Made by a program: the position numbers and the translations under genes. Positions 1 to 4,834 of a DNA stretch of 7,344 nucleotides are shown piece by piece. This DNA comes from Methanobacteriota archaeon (GTDB lineage: Archaea > Thermoplasmatota > DTKX01 > GCA-020343715). The stretch spans positions 1 to 7,344 of the forward strand of contig JAUVRF010000079.1 in the NCBI GenBank assembly GCA_030597775.1, read 5' to 3'. Position 1 is the first letter of the stretch. Each line of letters begins with the position of its first letter. The notes under the pieces were generated by a model. It was not told the DNA's origin. It made no database searches and was given only the letters and a program-made list of their open reading frames with translations.

Positions 1-8
1 CCGTACCC

Positions 9-908
9 GTGATCGAACTCCGGAACTTCGTCAAGCACTACGGCGACGTGGAGGCCATCAGGGGCATCGATCTCGTTGTCAACAAGGGCGAGGTCTTCGG
101 GTTCCTCGGTCCCAACGGGGCCGGGAAGACCACCGCCATTCGGACGATGTTGGACCTCATCCGCCGGACCGATGGTGATGTGAGGGTACTGGGCCTGGAC
201 TCCCACGACGATACCAAGGAGATCCGGAAGCGGATAGGTTACCTCCCCGGCGAGTTCGGACTGTACGAGGGCCTCAAGGCCCGTGATTTCCTCCTCTATC
301 TCCTCGATGTGCGGGGCATGTCACAGAACGAGAAGCGCATGCTGGAGCTGGCCGAGTACTTCGACCTTGAGCTGGACCGGAAGATCCGGGAGATGTCGAA
401 GGGCAACCGGCAGAAGGTGGGCCTGATCCAGGCATTCATGCATGACCCCGAGCTGGTGATCCTCGACGAGCCCACCTCGGGCCTGGACCCCCTGATCCAA
501 CAGAAGTTCTACAAGATGATCTCCGAGGAGAAGGAGAACGGACGCACGGTGTTCCTATCATCCCACGTGCTGGCCGAGGTCGAGCATATCTGCGACAGGG
601 TGGCCATCATCAAAGAGGGCAAGCTTGTCCTTGTGGAGCGCATCGACGCCCTGAAGGAGAAGGTGGGAAAGGTGCTCTCGGTGACCTTCAACGACCATGT
701 GCCGAGAGAGGAGCTGGAGCTACCGAGCATCGAGGACCTGGAGGGCGACGGCAGGACCTACACCATGAAGGTACGCGGGGACATCGACGAGGTGGTCAAG
801 CGTGTCGCGGCCCACAGCGTGCAGTCAATGACGGTGGAGACCTACTCCCTGGAGGAGCTCTTCCTAGATCTTTACAACCACACGGATGAACCGGGAGGTG
901 AGACCTGA
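9..908 (+). CDS. ABC transporter ATP-binding protein (ABC-2 exporter type)
   Basis: This is the cytoplasmic ATPase subunit that powers the membrane permease encoded immediately downstream. Motifs run in canonical order over 299 residues: Walker A GPNGAGKTT at about residues 34-42; a Q-loop region reading GYLPGEFGLYEGL, where the usual glutamine is replaced by Gly81; an ABC signature in the variant form MSKGNRQKVGL at 129-139; Walker B LVILDEP at 149-155; D-loop SGLD at 157-160; and the switch histidine His186 in LSSH. A C-terminal extension from about 215 to 299 ends in LEELFLDLY, typical of ATPases that pair with ABC-2 permeases. The start is a GTG codon. It suits the family N-terminus (MIELRNFVKHYG), but only eight bases lie upstream, so neither an RBS nor a start just outside the window can be assessed. 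The stop overlaps the permease start (TGATG). The transported substrate cannot be read from the sequence. Confidence 0.96.
   Translation: MIELRNFVKHYGDVEAIRGIDLVVNKGEVFGFLGPNGAGKTTAIRTMLDLIRRTDGDVRVLGLDSHDDTKEIRKRIGYLPGEFGLYEGLKARDFLLYLLDVRGMSQNEKRMLELAEYFDLELDRKIREMSKGNRQKVGLIQAFMHDPELVILDEPTSGLDPLIQQKFYKMISEEKENGRTVFLSSHVLAEVEHICDRVAIIKEGKLVLVERIDALKEKVGKVLSVTFNDHVPREELELPSIEDLEGDGRTYTMKVRGDIDEVVKRVAAHSVQSMTVETYSLEELFLDLYNHTDEPGGET
894..901 (+). promoter_or_regulatory. Strong Shine-Dalgarno site for the ABC permease
   Basis: GGAGGTGA lies within the last codons of the ATPase gene, six bases before the permease ATG at 908. It matches the anti-Shine-Dalgarno core of archaeal 16S rRNA. Together with the one-base TGATG overlap it fixes the permease start and indicates translational coupling of the two subunits. 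Confidence 0.85.
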
Positions 909-2053
909 TGCGGCTGGGCTCTTTCACCGGTCTGCATATCTTCTGGATGACCATCCGCGAATCGTGGAAGGGATACGTCGTTTTCCTCATCCTGATGGTC
1001 CTCATCTACGGAGGCGCGACCGCCGCATACCCCAGCTTCATGGAATCCCTACAGGGGGAACTGCCAAAGGCCGAGGGCATCGAGATGATATGGGAGGACG
1101 AGGACGCGGGCATCGCCAACCTTACCTGGGACCCCCTGGAGGGTGCCGTGAACTACACTGTCCTTCGGTCCGAGGCCGGTTTCAACCTGGGTAACCTCAT
1201 CGGTTGGATGGGTAACGGCTCGGGCAACATGTCGGACATGGTGGCCTACCAGGGCCAGAGTACCTTCCTCCATGTTCCCGTGGTCGACAACATCACCGCC
1301 TCGTACATGACCCTCATCCACATGGCAAACGGGAACGTGACGTCCACTGGCATCGTTGTGGATGTGGGGCTCAAGGGTAAGAACGCCTTAAACGATATGA
1401 TGAACGACCCAACCTACGCGGGTTTCGGTGGAGGTCGGGCGGTTGATTTCAACGACGTCCGGGGATTCGTGGTGTTCGAGGTGGGCAGCTACTTCGGCGT
1501 CGTTACCGCTGTTTACATCGCGTTCCTGGCAGTGGGCGTCGTAGCCCGGGACGTGGAGCGAAAGAGCATGGACCTGATCCTCTCGATGCCCGTCACCCGC
1601 AGAAGGTTCCTTGCCGAGCGGACGATGGCGGTGGCCATCATGAGCTTCTTTGCCCTCGTGGCGATCGGCCTGGTGATGATGTTCGCCATCAGGAGTATCG
1701 ACGATAGCATCCCGGCCTGGGACGTGGTATCCACATTCGTGGGCGGGTTCCCACTGATGCTGGTGATCATCGGGTGGAGCGCCATACTGTCCGTCGTGTT
1801 CAACGAGGTGAAGGTGGCCATGGGAGCCTCCTTCGTGCTGGTCCTGCTGGCCTACATCCTCAACTTCGCATCCTTCATCACCCCCGACTGGGAGTGGCTG
1901 GGAACCGTGACCCCATACGGCTACTACAACTTTGGCGACTTCATCTTCGGCGAGTGGGACGCATGGGGTGATCTGGCCATCCTCATCGGGTTGTTCGCGG
2001 TGCTGATGGCGATCGCGGTCTACCTCTTCGACCGCAAGGAGCTTCCCACGTAG
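908..2053 (+). CDS. ABC-2 family transporter permease with large extracellular, FnIII-like loop
   Basis: This is the integral membrane subunit of an ABC exporter, partner of the ATPase it overlaps by one base. About six hydrophobic helices can be read from the 381-residue protein, near residues 22-42, 190-212, 240-262, 275-299, 303-323 and 353-375. The stretch after the second helix, ARDVERKSMDLILSMPVTRR (213-232), is the cytoplasmic coupling segment typical of ABC2_membrane permeases. The first external loop is very long (about 43-188). Residues about 56-153 read like a fibronectin type III fold: LTWDPLEGAVNYTVLRSE (72-89) matches the FnIII B-C strand pattern, and VVDVGL near 150-155 could be the last strand. 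The protein has six N-X-S/T sequons in this loop (N71, N82, N103, N107, N128, N143), consistent with an exterior, glycosylated position. The start is supported by the Shine-Dalgarno site at 894-901. Permease identity is firm. The FnIII assignment is an inference by eye. Confidence 0.93.
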   Translation: MRLGSFTGLHIFWMTIRESWKGYVVFLILMVLIYGGATAAYPSFMESLQGELPKAEGIEMIWEDEDAGIANLTWDPLEGAVNYTVLRSEAGFNLGNLIGWMGNGSGNMSDMVAYQGQSTFLHVPVVDNITASYMTLIHMANGNVTSTGIVVDVGLKGKNALNDMMNDPTYAGFGGGRAVDFNDVRGFVVFEVGSYFGVVTAVYIAFLAVGVVARDVERKSMDLILSMPVTRRRFLAERTMAVAIMSFFALVAIGLVMMFAIRSIDDSIPAWDVVSTFVGGFPLMLVIIGWSAILSVVFNEVKVAMGASFVLVLLAYILNFASFITPDWEWLGTVTPYGYYNFGDFIFGEWDAWGDLAILIGLFAVLMAIAVYLFDRKELPT

Positions 2054-2069
2054 GGCCGGGACAACATTC

Positions 2070-2606
2070 ATGGACCCCGGGACCTTTCCAGGGCCGATGA
2101 CAGAGCCCATCCTGCAGCGCAAGGGCATCCTGATAGGCTCCGGGGCCATCGTGGTGTCCCCCGACAGGCGGCACGTCCTGATGGTCCGCCACGTGGACAT
2201 AGTGGGTGACTTCTGGAGGGGAAAGTGGATATTCCCGGGAGGCCGGGTCGAGCACGGAGAGCGGCTGGCGGAGGCCGCCGCCCGGGAGGTCAAGGAGGAG
2301 ACCGGCCTTGACATCCGCGTCGGGCATCCCATCCCGCCCCACGATCGCGTCGTCAGGGACGAGGATGGCAACGTGGCTCTCCACGTGATCTACCACGTGA
2401 ACTGGGCCTTCGCAGAGGACGAGGGGCTGCATCCCGCCGACGATGTGGGCGAGGCCGCATGGTTCTCGGCTGAGGACCTGGAGGAGCGGCGCGACGAGAT
2501 CCACACCGACACCTGGCGCCTCATACACCTCTCGGGCATGTTGGGTCACCTTCGGGATGGCATCGAGGAGTTCCCGGACTGCCTGTGTCTGCCAGATGAT
2601 GGATGA
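2070..2606 (+). CDS. Nudix (MutT-type) hydrolase
   Basis: A soluble Mg2+-dependent hydrolase of the Nudix superfamily, which cleaves nucleoside diphosphates linked to another moiety (NDP-X). The complete Nudix box GX5EX7REUXEEXGU is present at residues 58-80, from Gly58 through Glu64 to the catalytic REVKEETGL. The domain starts at about residue 18 with KGILIGSGAIVV and the approach strand GKWIFPGG (51-58). The acidic C-terminal part holds EAAWFSAEDLEE (128-139), a common element in this fold. At 178 residues it is near the usual single-domain length. Substrate is undetermined; ADP-ribose, (d)NTP or nucleotide-sugar types all remain possible. The start could instead be the in-frame ATG at 2097, nine codons later, just ahead of the conserved region; neither has a strong RBS. 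It lies 16 bp after the permease stop on the same strand, so co-transcription is likely. A functional link to the transporter is not shown. Confidence 0.95.
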   Translation: MDPGTFPGPMTEPILQRKGILIGSGAIVVSPDRRHVLMVRHVDIVGDFWRGKWIFPGGRVEHGERLAEAAAREVKEETGLDIRVGHPIPPHDRVVRDEDGNVALHVIYHVNWAFAEDEGLHPADDVGEAAWFSAEDLEERRDEIHTDTWRLIHLSGMLGHLRDGIEEFPDCLCLPDDG

Positions 2607-2623
2607 TCGGAACGGCTGGTGGC

Positions 2624-2896
2624 TCATTCTCCACTCTCGCCATCCCAGCGGGTCCCCTTCTCACGAGCCTCAGCGTCGGCCGTACGCTCCTTGTCCAGCT
2701 CGAACTCGAGCATGCTGTGGCACTGGAAGCAGTGTACCTCCTCGCCGACCCAGAAGAACTTCTCCTCGGGACGGATCTCTCGGGAGCACACGCTGCAGAT
2801 CAGGCTCGTGCGGGACGCGGGGTCGACCGTCCTCACGACGGCCGGGGGGCCTCGCCGGCTTATGCGCAGGGCCGCATCGGTTACGGGATCGAACAT
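2624..2896 (-). CDS. Small zinc-ribbon protein, CX2C-X18-CX2C (90 aa)
   Basis: A small, probably cytoplasmic protein of unknown function with one likely zinc site. The four cysteines are C34, C37, C56 and C59, with His55 and His60 beside the second pair. The segment ICSVCSREIRPEEKFFWVG (33-51) followed by a CFQC knuckle resembles half a LIM or other treble-clef finger. The N-terminal 30 residues contain RISRRG and are basic and flexible-looking; the C-terminal 25 are charged and probably disordered (DKERTADAEAREKG, 68-81). No signal peptide or membrane helix is seen. The ATG start is preceded by an in-frame stop near 2920 and a TATA-like box at 2926-2936, which supports it. The gene converges on the Nudix gene with a 17-bp gap. 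Such proteins often act in RNA or protein binding, but that is family background, not seen here. Confidence 0.85.
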   Translation of the reverse strand: MFDPVTDAALRISRRGPPAVVRTVDPASRTSLICSVCSREIRPEEKFFWVGEEVHCFQCHSMLEFELDKERTADAEAREKGTRWDGESGE

Positions 2897-2925
2897 GGGA
2901 TACGGCTCGAATATATGTGCTCACC

Positions 2926-2936
2926 CCTATTTATTT
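2926..2936 (-). promoter_or_regulatory. Putative archaeal TATA box for the 90-aa zinc-ribbon gene
   Basis: Read on the minus strand this is AAATAAATAGG, the most AT-rich short stretch in a GC-rich setting, ending 29 nt before the ATG at 2896. By the usual archaeal TATA-to-start spacing of about 25 nt, transcription would begin near 2906 and give a leader of roughly ten bases. No Shine-Dalgarno site precedes the ATG, consistent with leaderless or very short-leader translation. Confidence 0.55.
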
Positions 2937-2968
2937 CAATCCTTTCAGACGTGCCCTGATACGTTACC

Positions 2969-2986
2969 AGCCGCCTCCTGGCGGTT
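2969..2986. repeat. Short GC-rich inverted repeat (hairpin)
   Basis: CCGCC (2971-2975) and GGCGG (2980-2984) pair around a TCCT loop. As plus-strand RNA the stem extends by one G-U and one A-U pair. The sequence GTTACC occurs both at 2963-2968 and at 2984-2989, flanking the left arm and overlapping the right arm. It could be a transcript 3' end or part of a structured RNA; there is no following T-run on either strand. Confidence 0.45.
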
Positions 2987-3031
2987 ACCCCTACGTCATG
3001 TCAGCGATCTTATTCTGTGAGCAGGCATCTG

Positions 3032-3057
3032 TATGGACGACGGCAAGCATGTCCATA
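3032..3057. repeat. Perfect 7-bp inverted repeat with 12-nt loop
   Basis: TATGGAC (3032-3038) and GTCCATA (3051-3057) are exact reverse complements separated by 12 bases. The dyad lies about 100 bp downstream of the 63-aa zinc-ribbon gene on its strand and about 135 bp upstream of the 90-aa gene. It could be a protein-binding dyad or an RNA hairpin. By length alone such a repeat can arise by chance. Confidence 0.4.
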
Positions 3058-3157
3058 TCTGGCGTCCTCACGGACCCTTGGCTCTTGGGAAGGTACGCAA
3101 CTTATCAGAGCTTACCTGCTGGATAGTCGACGAGCCTCGGACACCGCGGGTCCGGCC

Positions 3158-3349
3158 CTAGAGGTTGAAGTCCTCCTCCAGGGTATACTGCGCCTTCCAG
3201 CTCTCGGGGTTCTCCTCGCTGCCGGCTGGGACCTTCAGGTAGAATACTGTCTTGCATCCGGTGCAGGCGTACGCGTTCCGGCCGTCCGCGAAGAAGAAGG
3301 GGACCAGTCGACCCTCTTTGCACATGTCACACTTCGGGTAATCGCTCAT
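3158..3349 (-). CDS. Small zinc-ribbon protein, CX2C-X18-CX2C (63 aa)
   Basis: A compact, acidic, soluble protein of unknown function. Two zinc knuckles, CDMC (C7, C10) and CTGC (C29, C32), are separated by 18 residues that include the hydrophobic strand LVPFFFADG (15-23), the usual zinc-ribbon beta-hairpin layout. After the ribbon come VFYLKVPAGSEENPESWKAQ (35-54) and an acidic end, LEEDFNL. No membrane segment or signal peptide is seen. It has the same cysteine spacing as the 90-aa protein encoded 261 bp further along the strand, although the sequences otherwise differ. The ATG is preceded by a TATA-like box 30 nt upstream and no Shine-Dalgarno site. The gene is divergent from the TctA-like gene across a 113-bp region. 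Zinc-binding is well supported by the motif; any role in transcription or RNA binding is only a family-level possibility. Confidence 0.83.
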   Translation of the reverse strand: MSDYPKCDMCKEGRLVPFFFADGRNAYACTGCKTVFYLKVPAGSEENPESWKAQYTLEEDFNL

Positions 3350-3364
3350 ATCGGGACCCCGGGT

Positions 3365-3387
3365 GGAATAGGCGAAGGGCCTATTTC
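3365..3387. promoter_or_regulatory. Inverted repeat (operator-like dyad) in the divergent promoter region
   Basis: AATAGGC (3367-3373) and GCCTATT (3379-3385) are perfect reverse complements around a 5-nt centre, and the stem can extend to nine pairs in plus-strand RNA with one G-U pair. It sits between the divergent zinc-ribbon and TctA-like genes and covers the zinc-ribbon gene's TATA-like box. Its position suggests a repressor site or autoregulation. A hairpin in an RNA leader is the alternative. Confidence 0.45.
3380..3386 (-). promoter_or_regulatory. Putative TATA box for the 63-aa zinc-ribbon gene
   Basis: Minus-strand AAATAGG ends 30 nt before the ATG at 3349. The same seven bases occur 29 nt before the ATG of the 90-aa zinc-ribbon gene. 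The element overlaps the right arm of the dyad at 3365-3387, so a protein bound to that dyad would block it. Confidence 0.45.
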
Positions 3388-3403
3388 TCCCTTGCGGATG
3401 GGG

Positions 3404-3425
3404 GGATTATCCCGGATGGTTATCC
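3404..3425 (+). repeat. Two GGATTATCC/GGTTATCC half-sites upstream of the TctA-like gene
   Basis: GGATTATCC (3404-3412) and GGTTATCC (3418-3425) form an imperfect direct repeat with starts 14 bp apart, 38-59 bp before the ATG at 3463. The first copy is itself nearly palindromic. They could be regulator half-sites for the downstream gene. The evidence is positional and by eye only. Confidence 0.3.
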
Positions 3426-3462
3426 AGGGCCCTGTATCTGGCCCCCGGTCGTCCGAAGGTCG

Positions 3463-4806
3463 ATGGTAGAGGAGATACCGATCATCGCCGTCCTGGTGGC
3501 ATCCCTGCTGGGAGCGGTCCTGGGATGCGCCACCGGTCTGGTCCCGGGCCTGCACTCGAACAACGTGGCATCGGCGGTCGGCAGCAGGCCCGGCCTGATC
3601 CTTGCCATCGCCGCTGCTGGTGGAGGAGGCTCGGGGGTGGCAGGCTGGGAACTGGTCGCCTCGTCGGCCGTGGTGGCGTGTGCGGTGGCCCACACCATCT
3701 CTAACATAGTGCCCTCGATCTACTTCGCGGTCCCGGAGGGAGGGACGGCGCTTTCGGTCCTCCCCGGCCATCGCATGGTGAAGGCGGGCAGGGGGAACGA
3801 GGCCCTTCGGGTATCGGTGATCAGCTCCCTCGCCGCCCTTGTCATCGCCGTCGCCCTGGTGTTGCCGGTCCACGCGATAATGGGGCCGCCCGTCGACCTT
3901 GTCCACGCCTTGAGGGATTGGATCGGGCCGGCATTGCTGACCGTTTCCTTCCTCATGGTGCTGAGGGAGACGGTGAAGCCGGCACGAACGGGCCGACCAT
4001 CCGGTGTAAGGGCGGGATTGGCGGCCACGGTGGTGCTTCTCGCATCGGGAGCCCTCGGTCACGTCGTTCTGTTCTCCGATGGGATGATAGCCCCCCTCTT
4101 CATCGGCCTCTTCGGTGTGCCGACCGTGCTCCTCGCCCTGATTGACCGGGTGACCCTGGACATCGGGGAGGGTCGAGCATCTCACGACACGAAGGGTCCC
4201 GTTCCATGGTCGCCGATCATCAAGGGGACCCTCGCCGGTACCGTGGTCGGTTGGTTCCCCGGGGTCTCCTCGGCCCAGGCGACCATCCTGGTCGCCACGG
4301 GTGGGACGGAGGGTGAGGACGGGGATGAGGACCTTGAAGGTGCCCGCAGGTTCATCGCGGGTGTCTCGGCTGTCAACACGGCGAACGTGGTCTTCAACAT
4401 GGTGGCCCTGGCAACCCTCCTCAGGGTCCGGAGCGGAGCCGCCTCGGCCGTATCGTCCCTGATGGCCTGGTCGGAACCGCCCTGGGGCGCTGCTGGCGTG
4501 CCCTCCCTTGATGTGGCCTTGCTGCTCCTGGCCGCGATGGTGGGCGGTCTTGTCGCGGCACCGGTCACCCTGTCCACCGGGCGTTGGCTGCAACGGGCCC
4601 TACCATATCTCTCCAGCCGTTGGACGTTGTGGGCATTACTGCTCGTGCTCGTGGGAATGACGTTGTTCACAGGGGGGATGGTGGCAGGCCTCGTCCTGCT
4701 CGTCTCCACGGCACTGGGGTTGATACCTCCCGTCCTTGGCCTCATGAGGGTGCACCTCATGGGTGTGGTGACGCTGCCCCTCGCACTCGGACTAGTCCTC
4801 CTTTGA
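3463..4806 (+). CDS. TctA-like integral membrane protein (DUF112 / COG1784 type)
   Basis: A polytopic membrane protein of the tripartite tricarboxylate transporter TctA-like (DUF112) family, 447 residues with about ten or more hydrophobic segments. Family marks include the paired G-x3-G-x2-PG motifs GCATGLVPGLHSNN (21-34) and GTVVGWFPGVSSAQA (259-273), one in each half, suggesting internal two-fold repetition. Also present are LPGHRMVKAGRGNEALR (100-116) and the C-terminal RVHLMGVVTLPLALG (429-443). A hydrophilic acidic stretch, GTEGEDGDEDLEG (281-293), follows the second PG motif. Bacterial TctA works with a small membrane subunit and a periplasmic binding protein; neither TctB nor TctC is encoded here. 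The substrate is unknown and a direct carboxylate-transport role should not be assumed. The ATG start lies a few bases after GAAGGT, a weak ribosome site. The first helix begins at once (residues 6-25). It converges with the surface-protein gene. Confidence 0.88.
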   Translation: MVEEIPIIAVLVASLLGAVLGCATGLVPGLHSNNVASAVGSRPGLILAIAAAGGGGSGVAGWELVASSAVVACAVAHTISNIVPSIYFAVPEGGTALSVLPGHRMVKAGRGNEALRVSVISSLAALVIAVALVLPVHAIMGPPVDLVHALRDWIGPALLTVSFLMVLRETVKPARTGRPSGVRAGLAATVVLLASGALGHVVLFSDGMIAPLFIGLFGVPTVLLALIDRVTLDIGEGRASHDTKGPVPWSPIIKGTLAGTVVGWFPGVSSAQATILVATGGTEGEDGDEDLEGARRFIAGVSAVNTANVVFNMVALATLLRVRSGAASAVSSLMAWSEPPWGAAGVPSLDVALLLLAAMVGGLVAAPVTLSTGRWLQRALPYLSSRWTLWALLLVLVGMTLFTGGMVAGLVLLVSTALGLIPPVLGLMRVHLMGVVTLPLALGLVLL

Positions 4807-4834
4807 GGGGGAGTGGGGGTGAGGGTGATGGGAC
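4807..4834 (+). other. G-quadruplex-type motif filling the convergent intergenic gap
   Basis: Immediately after the TctA-like stop codon, four G-tracts occur at 4807-4811, 4815-4819, 4823-4825 and 4830-4832, joined by loops of 3, 3 and 4 bases. This fits the standard G3+N1-7 quadruplex pattern on the plus strand. Nearly the whole 28-bp gap is taken up by it. In the plus-strand transcript it would fold just past the stop; the surface-protein transcript would carry the C-rich complement. No T-run terminator is seen for either gene. Confidence 0.6.

Larger units (their letters stand above)
2897..3157. other. 261-bp intergenic region between the zinc-ribbon genes
   Basis: No convincing gene is seen on either strand; reading frames here are short and lack family features. 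The region holds the promoter element of the downstream zinc-ribbon gene at its left end and two inverted repeats, at 2969-2986 and 3032-3057. It has mixed composition with several AT-rich patches, in contrast to the flanking coding sequence. A small RNA, long 3' untranslated region or decayed gene are all possible. No T-run terminator was found after either hairpin. Confidence 0.6.

Noticed and set aside
1388..2371. Minus-strand open frame (327 codons) across the permease and Nudix genes
   Set aside because: It spans two well-supported plus-strand genes and their gap, and its translation is low-complexity and His/Asp-rich without any recognisable domain.
2607..2623. Terminator between the convergent Nudix and zinc-ribbon genes
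   Set aside because: The 17-bp gap has no hairpin and no T-run on either strand.
2992..3057. A 21-codon minus-strand peptide frame (MDMLAVVHTDAC...) in the intergenic gap
   Set aside because: It has no ribosome site, no similarity I recognise, and a length easily expected by chance; its start lies within an inverted repeat.
3427..3444. GGGCC/GGCCC inverted repeat just before the TctA-like gene as a regulatory hairpin
   Set aside because: Only five pairs around an 8-nt loop in GC-rich DNA; not distinguishable from chance.
3346..4593. Long minus-strand open frame (415 codons) opposite the TctA-like gene
   Set aside because: Its translation is rich in Arg, His, Gly and Asp with no hydrophobic core or family motif, as expected for an antisense shadow of a GC-rich gene. 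The opposite strand gives a clear membrane protein.
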